A stretch of 64,000 nt of DNA from Mugil cephalus. Lineage: Eukaryota; Chordata; Actinopteri; Mugiliformes; Mugilidae. Location of the stretch: contig NC_061779.1 in assembly GCF_022458985.1 (NCBI RefSeq), positions 11,048,501 through 11,112,500 of the forward strand, given 5' to 3'. Of the stretch, positions 22,201-33,000 are shown piece by piece. The first letter of the stretch is position 1. Every line of letters starts with the position of its first letter. The translations under genes and the position numbers were made by a program. Below the pieces are notes generated by a model. It ran no database searches, was not told the origin of the DNA, and saw only the letters and a program-made list of their open reading frames with translations.

Positions 22201-25200
22201 TTTCTGCTGCAGGTGAGCTTTGGTTTCCTGAACAACCTCCTGCGCGTCATCAGGGACACGTTGGAGATTACAGAGGGTGGCGGGCCCACCCTGCTGGAGC
22301 TGCTGAGCAAGGCAAGCATGACTCATTTGTCAACACATACTAACACGGCAACTCCGACGGCAAACATCTCTCATGTTACTCACGCGGTTGTTTAAAGTCC
22401 ACGATGAGACAAAGGAAGGACGGGGGAGAAATTTTCAAAATCGCTCATCATACAGTTAATTGGTTTCGGTGAAATAATTATGTGTCGGTTTAGAGACAGG
22501 TATTCCAAGAAAATGTCAGCTTGGATTTGTCACATTAAATATCGCCATTAATCAGACGTCTTAGACACGCCAACCACAACATTAAAACCACTGACAGGTG
22601 AAGTGAGTGACATCGATCATCTGGTTACAATGAAATGTTCGGCCTCTGGACCAGGCATTCACGTGGGTATTACTTGTACATGTGCCACCTGGCTAAACGC
22701 TGTTACCGATCGGGCCAAAGGTCCACCCCGCTGCAACAACACCCCACGATGGCAGCAGCCAAGCCCAGCAGGTTAATGCAAACACACCGTGTAAAATGTT
22801 CAGGAGCAGCTTTAAAAAACATTAAAAGGCGTTGACCTGGCATCCAAACCTCCTCACATCAAGTGTCCACAGAGGACCCTCCCCTCAACACGCAGGAGTC
22901 AAAGCCCTAAACCCTCCACTACCAACGTCCTGGTGCCAGACACCACAGGACACAGTACCCGTGTCCGTACCCCAGTGCGAAGTATGAAGGCCCACTGGAA
23001 TCTTCATACCATTACACAGGAGGTTTTAATCGATGTGCTTCTTTTATTTTATGAATGCATCTGAGATAAGACACTATCGTCCTTAATTGACCCCTTGTCG
23101 GGGGAGTTCAAATGAGACGAAGCAGAACTGGAACAAAAGAGGCAGTAAAGAAAGATACAGGAATCTGTAATAAAGTGTTGTTAAAAACATCATCATTATC
23201 TTCCCGATCTCACGCCACAACAACCTTTTTTATAACAGTAAACCAGTTTCAGTTCAGAGAGTTTAACAGAATTCGGAAATTTTTGCATCTTCATCACAGT
23301 GTTCATACGTCACTGGATCACTGGGAGCAACGTACTTCAGATATGTTTTCATTTGCTCGTGTGCATCTTTAGCTTTTTTTATTGTTTGTTTATCTGCAGC
23401 TCGATATCTGATGTGACCCGGCAGTCTGTGTCCCGGTGTTTGTGTGACTCTTGTGTCTGCTGGCAGGTTTTCCAGGAAAGCATATGCCACTGCCTGCAGA
23501 AATACTGCCTGAACTACACCACGGCTCTGCTTTATCTGGACAGCCTGAAGGCCAGGGATGACTTTGGATCGTACGTGAAGGTAAAGGAGGATACTCAGGA
23601 GTTAGGCAGCTTAAACGCGCGCGCCAGTCAAACCGATGGCAAGGACACTGTGCAGCTAGTGCCAACTATGAGAGGCGACACATGGGCAACGCTGCCGCCT
23701 AAGCAGCAATCAGCTCGCTGTCACAGAGACCTGCCAATGTTGTTTGGAATGGAATGTCACCATTTGTCCCTCGTGTCGCCGCCCTTGTGATTTCCATTTC
23801 TTTCAAGGAAACGCTAACCGAGCCTCCATCTCGCCCCTTTTTTTCTCCCCAGTGGTGTGAGAGGAACGAGCAGTGCCGACGGCTGCAGCTGCGCGATCTG
23901 CTGGTGGCGCCGCTGCAGAGGCTGACGCGGTACCCGCTGCTGTTGCGGAACATCGCGAAGAGGTGTCGGGCCGAGGAGGAAGCCAGAGGCCTGCAAATTA
24001 TAGCGGAGCAGGTGGACACGTCAATATGTGAGCAGCAGCACACACGTCCTCAAACGTTAAAAGATGCTCTCGGGCTAATCAGCAGACTCTCGCTGACGGA
24101 ATGGTTTGTCACAGTGCTAGGCATAAAACTTCACGCAGCTCGTCAGCTGCAGACGACAAACTGAACTTGAATCGTCAGATAATGTCACACATGTCATCGA
24201 GTGTTTCTCCAGTAAGTGTTAGCCTGCAGGTGCTTTTCAGACATTAAGATACAAGAGGCGGATTAAGTAGCTGTCAACAAGATAATCTCTGACAACACAA
24301 ACAAACGGACGGGTTCTTCTCTTTTCGAGCGAACGCGCTTGCATGCCTTGACCGTCGAGTATGCAGAGCGATCTGCCTCGACGCGCAGACCTGTCGCGTC
24401 GGTTTACCGCGCAGCTAGATGGGCGGGCTGTGGGAAAAACACGGCGCACCAATTCACCTCAATGTCATGTTGTTGTTTTGAACAAAAAACAAAATGAAAT
24501 AGCGCAGGGCAAAGTAATGACACGCTTTCCCAGAGCCGCTGAATAGGCGTGTGAGTTTTTACCTCAAGGTGTGTGTGTGTCACCACACCTCTTTAATGGC
24601 TGTGACGTGGAGCATCGCGGCTAAGATACGTGGGCCGATGTCCTCTCTGGGTGTGGGGAATGTTTACTGGAAAAGCTGTAATAATGTCACAATACGGTCA
24701 CGCCCGGGGTTTGGAACAACTATATGTGAAACCGTAATGAGGTTTATTAAGCACAGAATTGCATCTTAAAGACATATTCTGTTGTTCCGTGTAGTGAAAG
24801 GCCTCATTAATGTGACACTCGACAGGTTGATTTATTTCGTGCACGTAGAAAATTGCTCCTAAAGGTATGCGATACCTGCCTCGCAAAAATATGTTTGTAT
24901 TTGCTCTTGACAATGCCTTGAGCACACATCTGTCATGTGCATTCGCAGGTGATTTGGAGGGAAAGGTAAAATGGTTGGATAACTACCAGAAAGTGAAACA
25001 GCTGAGAGATGCCCTGGTGTGGCTGCCTGTATGGGAGAGAGACAAGCGCGCCTTCATCCCCGAGGTCTGCTTTCTGTGTGTTTGTGTTCTGCAAAGTCAC
25101 TGTGTTAAAGTCACATACACGTACCAGTGATTTTTTTTTTTTTGCGCAGATGTCCTTTATCAGGAAGTGAAATCAGAGCTAAACGAACCTATTGTTGACA

Positions 25201-26822
25201 TATTACAGTGCAGTGTGTCATTAGCGTGCTCCTCTTTCAGAACCTGAAACATCTCCTGAAGGCCGTCACCCTGGAGAATCTCATTGCTCAAAGAAGTCTG
25301 CTGCACGAAGGGAAACTGGTGCTCACGGGTGAGTGTGTGTGTGCGTGTGTGACCGCCATGAATCCAACGCCTTTCGCGTGATCAACGCTTTGATTTGTGC
25401 CAAATCTTATCTCGTCATCTCTCCCCGCTTCGCCACCAGAGAACGCGAAGCTGATCGAAGTTTACCTGTTCCTGTTTGACGAATTCCTCCTGATCACGAA
25501 GATAAAGAGAGGCAAGAAGGTACGTCTCACGCCGTTTCCACTCTTGTTCTGGATCAGTGGTTGATTTTCAGAGGAAAAAGGCTGTGCTCACCTCTTGCGC
25601 CATGACGTTCTGTGCAGAAGTCCATCGGTCCGGAGCAGAATCCCCTGAGGCTGCCGCAGAACCTGGAGATGGACCAGCTGCTGAAGGATGGATGCACGTT
25701 CACGATCCTCGACCAGCCCATCTCTCTGGACCGACTGCAGCTCAAGAACATCGATCAGCTAAACGCCTCCAGTAATGACCGTTTCGCTGCCTAATTTCTC
25801 AAGGCGTCATTTGTTTAGTTTATTTTAAGGGAGAGCAGTTAACAATCAAAATATCACGCCGGGTCTCTCTGATCTCCCCGTTCACCGCCAGTGTTGCGTG
25901 TTGGCATTTTTTTAATCAAAGGCTGTTCTGCTTCCTTTACAGCATCTGGCCTGCCTCATTCTTTCATAATAATGCACCAGAACCGCTACCAACAGTTTAT
26001 CGGCGCATTCGTCCTGCAAGCTGCGTCAGAATCTGTCAAGGTACATCAGTTCAACCGTGAACTCATGAGTTTCAAAACACACGGAGTTCAACCAGAGCAG
26101 GGGGCGTGACACGGGCTGGTACATACCACATGGATACATCACATAAACACGGCATAAACAAACATTTGTGCTTTTTAGAATCCTGATGAACTCGTTATAA
26201 AAGGACCTAAAAATGACTCATCCTGCACTCAGGGTGAATAATATTTTGGTATCCAGCGAAATGTTCTTACGTCCCTCCTCCTGCCTTTGTCTGCCCTTCA
26301 CCAGCAGCTTTGGGTCTAGGTTTGAACATCACCGAAGCCGTACAGTCAGAGTAGACTGCAGCCTTGTACAGGAAAACAATTGTAATTTTCATGGGCACTT
26401 TCATTTAGTTTTACTGTGAGCGCTTCCTTTTTCTTACACATATAATAGACCTAAGAGGTAGTTTTTATCTGAGCTTTGCCGTTTCACCTTAAATGAAAGT
26501 TTGTGGATATTACAGTTTGAACTTCTGCGCATGTTATCTTAAAATGGAAAATGAAGACCAAGATAACACGTCGAACACGTCACCAAGTTACAACTACAAA
26601 GGAAATTTGATTGACACAATAGATTATTAACTTGGCAAATCACTGAGACGTCTGCTGACCACCTGATGCATGTATTCCTGAAAACCTCTGTGTGTGTCTT
26701 GCTCTTTCCAGAGGGTGTGGATGTCAAAGATAGAGGGCGCTGTGACGGCGCTGCTGAAGCTGGACTCTCAGCAGCCGCGAGTCAAGAGCTCCTCAGCGTG
26801 GCTGGAGTCTTCCCAGATTTGA
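16202..26822 (+). CDS. plekhg7: Pleckstrin homology and RhoGEF domain containing G7
   Basis: Dbl-family guanine nucleotide exchange factor expected to activate Rho-type GTPases. Exons: 16202-16840 (acceptor 16065), 17512-17534, 19690-19808, 20629-20669, 21009-21110, 21461-21610, 21854-21949, 22213-22311, 23467-23580, 23853-24027, 24949-25064, 25241-25328, 25440-25519, 25618-25771, 25943-26040, 26712-26822. All joins keep frame: 734 residues, stop TGA at 26820-26822. Residues 1-213 come from one exon and are Ser/Pro/Arg-rich without a recognised fold. The DH domain runs from about 325 to 530, with the conserved LQLRDLLVAPLQRLTRYPLL helix near 472. The PH domain lies at about 550-700 (KLVLTGENAKLIEVYLFLFD strand region). 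The intron after 22311 uses a GC donor. The ATG at 16202 is chosen over the GTG at 16196; a second in-frame ATG follows at 16211. The name rests on DH-PH architecture plus the convergent eea1 neighbour. Other PLEKHG members are less likely. Confidence 0.88.
22569..22985 (+). mobile_element. Decayed Tc1/mariner-like element (copy B)
   Basis: Begins with a terminal sequence, CCACAACATTAAAACCACTG followed by ACAGGTGAAGTGAGTGACAT, then transposase-derived sequence in sense orientation with many indels. Recognisable stretches: GGCATTCACGTGGGTATTAC, TTGACCTGGCATCCAAACCT, GGTGCCAGACACCACAGGAC. The opposite terminus is missing. It lies in the plekhg7 intron between 22311 and 23467 and has no intact reading frame. 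Confidence 0.7.
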
Positions 26823-26926
26823 GACGTCACACAGCACTAGGAGCCACCTGAAATGTCTCGACTGTCAATGTGCACTTCACTGTCCCCTGAAATACCTGAA
26901 ATATAAGCACTAGGATTGTTTTGTTA

Positions 26927-26974
26927 AATAAATGTGTGCCTGCAAAGGCAGCTGCTGCGTTAGAGTTCAATAAA
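26927..26974 (+). terminator. plekhg7: plekhg7 polyadenylation signals
   Basis: AATAAA occurs at 26927-26932 and again at 26969-26974, about 105 and 147 bases after the stop codon. Either would give a very short 3' UTR. A T/G-rich stretch (TAAAATGTGTTTTCTGTTTT) follows the second, as expected downstream of a cleavage site. Confidence 0.6.
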
Positions 26975-27255
26975 TCTGATTACAGTAGTAAAATGTGTTT
27001 TCTGTTTTACTTCCATCCATCAGAAACGTAATCAGCTACTATTTAAATTTTAAACTCCATCTGCTGACAGTGACATACGACTGAACACTTAAAATGAACG
27101 TTTTATCAGTTGACTCGAAATGAAAACTGTTGCTTATACGAACAAAGAAGAATCTCATTACTTAATTCGTCAACAGGCTTAATTCATTTCCTCTGTGTCG
27201 GAGGGTTTGATGAGTTGAGGACGCAAAAACAACACAAGAGAATAGAAACATACTG
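26975..27255. other. Short gap between convergent 3' ends of plekhg7 and eea1
   Basis: About 280 bases separate the last plekhg7 polyadenylation signal from a minus-strand ATTAAA (27256-27261) that may end eea1. Nothing coding is seen. The two transcripts could overlap if either reads past these signals. Confidence 0.45.
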
Positions 27256-28312
27256 TTTAATTAAGTCATGACAATGAATTAGAAAATCAACTGGTGCGCG
27301 TGAACATACATTACTTCTCCCGTCCCTTCAGGCGATGCGCGGTGCGCGGTCTCACCGCCAACGGTGAGCGGCGACGCGCAGGACGCCGGGGGCCTAAGGC
27401 ACACCTTCACAACCCCAAAAATATGATGACTAAACATGGAGAACACGTTTGTGAGCCACGGGGCCAGTTAAATCACCATGCATGATAACTGACGGCAACA
27501 AGAAGCAAAGCCACATTTCAGTGTGTACAGGTCTGTGGTGATCATTTTGTAAAAATGAGTAAGACACTGATGAATCCACACGGTTTCACTGTTGTCATTA
27601 TTCCACATCCACAAGTGTTATAATTTTTTTCTCTTTCATTACAAACATTTACAAAGATAATTATGAGAGCCTTAGTATTGGTGAGCAGTTTTAAGTACAA
27701 CGGGGCTAGAAACGCTGAAGCCTGTATAAACTTGGTGGTCCTACGTTAGTGGCTGGTTCTCGTACTGACGAGGCCCAGGATAGAATAAGGTGCAAATCAT
27801 CTGTCTAGATTTTAAGGGTCTGTACAACATTATAGATCGGTCACAAATCCTTGATCAAATGCAGGCAAAGATGCAACGTTTGTGACGTCTATCGTTTAGA
27901 AATAGTGCTTTTTCCTGTGCCAATCTGAGGTAGACATAACGAAACCAATGCAACGCAAAAAAAAGAAAAAAGAAAAAAAAAAGAGAGAGATATCTGTCCA
28001 GAGACTGTAACTGAGATGGACATTCTTTTGTAATGAGCAGACGAGCACGAAGAGATAATTTGGTGGTCTGAAACGAGCCGCGGGGGCAGCGCGCACCGTC
28101 GTCCGGCCGGGTCTTACCATTGTCTGTCAACTTTTATAAATTAAAAACGAAAGCAGGAATGAACTTCTACAGTGTTCCGAGCTGCAGGCGCGTTGAACAG
28201 AGAACCGGCAGTGACTGCCGTACCTGAAAGCAGCAACGAACAACGTGCCAGCGAGATGCCGAGGTTCTGAGCATCTCACGCGTACACAGCAGGCCTAAAC
28301 ACTAAAACACTA

Positions 28313-28328
28313 ATACACGCACGCACGT

Positions 28329-28360
<32 letters not shown>
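28313..28360. repeat. CA-rich alternating tract in the eea1 3' UTR
   Basis: Purine-pyrimidine alternation runs from ATACACGCACGCACGTACGC through CGCG to a (CA)n run. A second CA-rich block follows at about 28388-28434. Read in the eea1 direction it is a UG repeat, the kind of sequence bound by several RNA-binding proteins. Confidence 0.85.
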
Positions 28361-29322
28361 TCCGCTACGGTTATTGCTTCAAAGCAGAGCGCGCACACAC
28401 ACTCACACGCACACACACACACAAGCACACAGCTACAGCAGTTAGTGAGTGGACACAAGCAGCAGGAAAATTAAAATAAAAACATGCAGGCACCTTCAAT
28501 GACTGCGAGCACCACAGATATCCACAGAACACACAAAGAAGAATCGTGGCACGGAAAAGAAACAAACCGACTGTACATTTAAAAAGCCTCTCTGATCGCC
28601 ATGCACGCCGCGTTTCAGAGATAAAAATGTCCGACCCTGCAATTTAAAACTCAAAAAGCTTCTTTCCCCCCTCCTCTCTTTTTTTTTTTTTTTTTTTAGG
28701 CGCCGCTTAGAAAAATACTGACTCAGGGCCTTTCGCCTCGGCCGCGTTCCTGCTGCAGACATTCTTTGGTCATGAATTAGGCTGAATACATTAATTATCA
28801 ATGGATTCACAAACGCTCTGCCGCACAAAGGGAGCACACGCGGGATTCGATTTACGGAAAAGTAGCTGGTGCACATGTCGATCAGGGAATTGTTCTCTTT
28901 GGGGGAGGTTTTTTTCTTTCTCCTTTTCAACACTTTCACCCCGAGAAGGTACGGTACTTCGTTACTGAAAAAGCTAAAAATTTAAATTTAATGCATACTG
29001 TTAAATTTGAAATAATTTATATTATATACCCATGAAACCCTGCACACAAGCATCAAATTAAAGCATCGGTGATTCTGGGGCCAAATGAACCGAATCAGAA
29101 CATCTATGCGTTAACAAAATGATGTCCTCGCACTTCCAGGTCACTGGAGTTCAACCTATCGTGCTGTTGAAAACGAGAATAGTAGTTTGTGATCGGGTTT
29201 GACTTCTATACAGAAAAAAATATATATATATATTTATAAAATAACTGCATTCACCTTTGTAAGGCAGATTTGCAACATCACTACTACAATACTCACTCTT
29301 GCAGTGTCACACGGACCCGACA

Positions 29323-29352
29323 CCCCCCCTCCCCTCCCTCCCTCCCTCCCCC
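29323..29352 (-). repeat. G-quadruplex-type tract in the eea1 3' UTR
   Basis: The plus strand is almost pure C interrupted by single T. The minus (eea1 sense) strand therefore reads as successive G runs of 5, 3, 3, 3, 4 and 7 separated by single A. This fits the four-run G3+ loop-1 pattern of very stable quadruplexes. It lies about 380 bases after the stop codon. Confidence 0.8.
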
Positions 29353-29729
29353 GACGCCAAGCGCTTCACGACACACAAAGCAGCCAACTAACGATGGAGA
29401 ACACGAACGTAAAGAGATGGGTGGTGTTTAGTTATCACTGTCTTCCGCTCTCTGGCAGTCCACAGGAGTAGCAAAGGCACAAAAACAGATACAGACAATC
29501 CCGACCGGCCCCGTCGGAGCACGTGAATCCGTCATCCCCCCCCCCCTCCACGTCACGGAGCCAGAGGTCGCGCGCAGGCGGGAGTCTTTGCACTGGAACT
29601 GTCCTTTATAGTGCACATTAAAAATGACAAAGACATGCCTTCTCATCGGAACGGTAAGGGGGAGGAGGGAGAGGGCGAGGTGTTGGAGGGAAGGTTGGGG
29701 GGGCGGGGGGCAAGGGGGCGAGCGGGAAG

Positions 29730-30044
29730 TCAGCCCTGGAGCTCCTCGAAGCACGTCTCGCACACTCGCACCGGCTTCTTGGAGGACGGCGTGAGGGCGT
29801 TCCTCGACGAGCACTCGGCGCAGAAAATGTTCCCACAGTGTCTGCAGTGGTGCTGGATGTTCAGAGAAAGAGGAGGGGGGGGGGATAAACAATGCAGCAC
29901 TACTGAGACGTCAGCAAAACCTTAGAAAGGAAGAGTCACACTCACCTTCCTGACAGTGACGGTGAAGCCCTTCCCACAGGCCATGCAGTTCTGTACTTCG
30001 TGATCCTCGGCCCACTTCCTGGTCAGACTCTGCGACTGTTTGAT
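29730..30044 (-). CDS. eea1: eea1 C-terminal FYVE domain exons
   Basis: The last two exons (29946-30044 and 29730-29852) encode the PI3P-binding FYVE finger. Visible elements: WxxD at 1333-1336, the basic RKHHCR motif at 1354-1359, and eight zinc-binding cysteines at 1342, 1345, 1358, 1361, 1366, 1369, 1386 and 1389. The protein ends CFEELQG. The splice site falls inside the basic motif, between RK and HHCR. Human has RRHHCR, and Lys is an accepted variant. Confidence 0.95.
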
Positions 30045-33000
30045 CTGAGGGAGGCGCGATCAGAACAGAAGACGCATTCACTTCTCTTTACTTACTTAGC
30101 TCTCTGAAGAGTGATGTGATCCTGCATGTTCCTATTCCTTTGTCGTCGCGCTGCCGTGGCACTTACAACACTTACAACATTCTTTATGGGCCATTAAATA
30201 CTCTGCCTCATGCAAAGTGAAACTAAACTTCAACGTGTGAATTCAAGGTCCTATGCAAAATGCGCCTGAAGCAAAAAACGCCCTGCAGATCAGGGAGATA
30301 ATGTCGTTTTAATGGCGGGTTTTTGCAGCTGACCTGAAGCGACTGGTTCTCTCGGCCGAGCTCCTGCATGGCGGCCGTCGTGTCGTCCAGCTTCCTCCTG
30401 AGCTCCACCACTTTGGCCTGAAGCTTCTCTATCTCCCCTTCACCCTTTACGCACCTGCAACAAGACAGCCGCAGAGCACCCGTGACTCGCGCGCATCTCA
30501 CACAGCTTTTGTTCATTTAATATTTAAAGCGCTGCGAGTGCTGAGGATGTCCCCTGTGTGACTTATTAAAAAGTACGTCTCCGTGCTGCGGGGCTCAGTT
30601 GTACTGGAGGTGTGTACAGTGCAAAGCTTTTAATAATCTTGAAGTGTTCCACTTTTATATGGCCGGTCTATGCTAATACTTGTTTTCATTAATGGACGCT
30701 TTTAAGAGCTTAGTTACATAAAGGAGGAACACATCAGTGATCTAAGGACTTAGTCATCGCTCTGACATCAAGGGCGGTTTCTCCGCTGGGACAATCAGGT
30801 GATGCACTGCCAAAAAAGAAAGAAAGTAAGGTTTTCTTCCAGCCACATTGAACCACAGTGTTTGTCTAGCTGGCACTGAAGTCACTGTTGTGGACAGAGT
30901 GTCCTTTCGTCCTTTCTCAGGATATATAAGAGTAAAGCAGGGCTCCATGGAGTATTGTTAAACCCGTCCCTTTTGGACAATTCGGGTTAAGGCTTCAAAT
31001 ACCACAGTTTGTTCTGATGAATTCAAATTGAAGCAGTTTTAAATATGCTCTGATGTGGCATATTTAAGCACATCTGATCATCTATTCGTGCTCTGCGTCA
31101 TAGTTGCATGTTTACGTTCCCCTGTGGTTGTGCTACCGTGGCACATGCAACCTCCTTTATGGACTCGTTGTGCAGACGGAAATTAGATTCTCTAAAAGAA
31201 AAAAAATAATTAAATGAATCTGAAGGAGGAGGATATTGTTATAATTTAATCAGTGTTATAATAGTGTTTATAATATATTAACCACATTCTACAAGTCCAG
31301 TTGGCTTTTTTAAAGGTCCCATATTATACATATTTTCAACTATTTTATATTTCATATAGGTGTCAGAGGTCCAACATCATTGTTCTCACAGTGTATTACC
31401 CCAAATTCAGCCTTGGTCCTGAATTTCATCTAGTCAAAAAGTTGCTGTAGTGAGCTCTACTGAGAACAGGCTGCTTCTGTGTCTGTACCTTTAAATGCTA
31501 ATTAGCTGTGTCTGTCCACGCACCTCTCAAGGAGGGGATGCGGCTTTTGCTGGCATTACCATGCGCTAATGTTAATGGTGGATTTGAACCAGAATCTGAC
31601 CCAGAAGGAGACGTTCCTGAATGGTTTCTGAATGGTTACTTAAAAATATTGTGTGTCTAAATATGTCGCTAAGTTTGTTCGTATGTGTTGCTACAGTTAC
31701 TACCATGTAGCTAAGGCCAGCTTCCGCTAACTGCAAGGGTAATTGTTACGGTTCTTGATGCAGCCAACAACGGAGCAACGGCCATGCTTTGCTCGTACAT
31801 TTGCCATGTGTGTTTGCGAGGAGAAAAAATGGCGCCTGCGCAGTGATTGTAGAGGGCGGGTTCATCTATCCAGGGGGGCGGGTCAAAGGCAGTATCCACT
31901 AGCGGAGGGAGTAGTTATTTCCCCGCATGACATCAAGAAGGGAAAAATCTCAGATCCGCCTGTGCAGATGGAGCAAGCAAGTGAGGGAAGCGACAGATTT
32001 TTTTCACTTCAGGGGCCTCATTCACAATCTATTACTGTTGGAAAACCTTTATAAAGTGAGTTTTGAATAATATGGGACCTTTACACTTCGGCATGACCTG
32101 AGTGCATATGACCTCAATCGTGTTTTTCGAAAGCTGACTCAACCCTGAGTCAACATTTAAAAGGACTTTGTGCATTAACATGTCATAACCTGCGGGGAGG
32201 CGCGTTAAAAGGGAAGCTACACCGACACCACACCGACCTTTCCAGAAGAGCCCGTCGCTCGTCCTGGTTGTTCTGCACGGTGGCCTCCAGCACGGCGATC
32301 TCCCCTCTCAGCTCATCCGTCTGTTTCTCCAGTTCGCTCACTCTCCTCTGGCTTCCCTGCCACTCCCTCTTCAACGTGGCCACGTTTTCGTTCAGAGCCG
32401 TCACCTGGACACCCAGCTTCGCTTCCGCCTCCTCCCCACGCTTCACCTGCTCCTCCCTGGCCCGCTTCTCAGCCGCCTTGAGGAGGACGTATTAACATTA
32501 ATTTAAACAAAGACATTTAAATCGCTAATGTTTGCCGGGACTTGGGGATCGAGCCTACCAGCTGATCCTGGACGTTCTTGGTTTGAGCGTGCAGCTGCTC
32601 CTCTCTCTGTTTCCTGCTGTCCTTGGTGGCCTGGTGCTCGTCCCGCTCCTGCTTGAGGGCGCTCTGAGCCGCCTCCACCTGACCCTGCATCTCCAGTTTC
32701 TGCTGGATCAGCAGCTGTTTGGCTTCCCGCAACTCACCGAGCTCCTGAAAAGAAATGTGATACATCCACGTTACACACAATGCTTGGTCGATAAGAGGCC
32801 ATACAGTAGTGAGGGGTTAAAACTTGGAAAATGCCCGAGCAGTTATCGCTCTGACAGCTTCAGACGCGACGCTAAGACAGGTTAAAAAGATCCAGACTCA
32901 ATGACGACCCTGCCCTATTCCTAAATCAATCCATTTACACATTCATGGGAGGGAGTAGACCGTGGTGGTCAGTGTCTCTATCGGCAGAGGCTCTGAAACC

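Larger units (their letters stand above)
27256..29729 (-). other. eea1: Probable eea1 3' UTR
   Basis: About 2.4 kb downstream of the eea1 stop contains no conserved coding sequence. No canonical minus-strand AATAAA was spotted, but ATTAAA variants occur at 27256-27261 and 28987-28992. The stretch holds G-rich and UG-rich tracts on the eea1 sense strand. The 3' boundary is an inference; a shorter UTR ending near 28987 is possible. Confidence 0.45.

Noticed and set aside
31743..32054. 103-codon plus-strand frame
   Set aside because: It lies wholly inside the nonautonomous transposon at 31311-32083 and is antisense to eea1.
32532..32885. Leu-rich plus-strand frames opposite eea1 exons (also 38241-38618 and 33156-33422)
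   Set aside because: These are antisense shadows of Glu/Gln/Lys-rich coiled-coil codons, which always read as Leu/Phe/Ser on the other strand.
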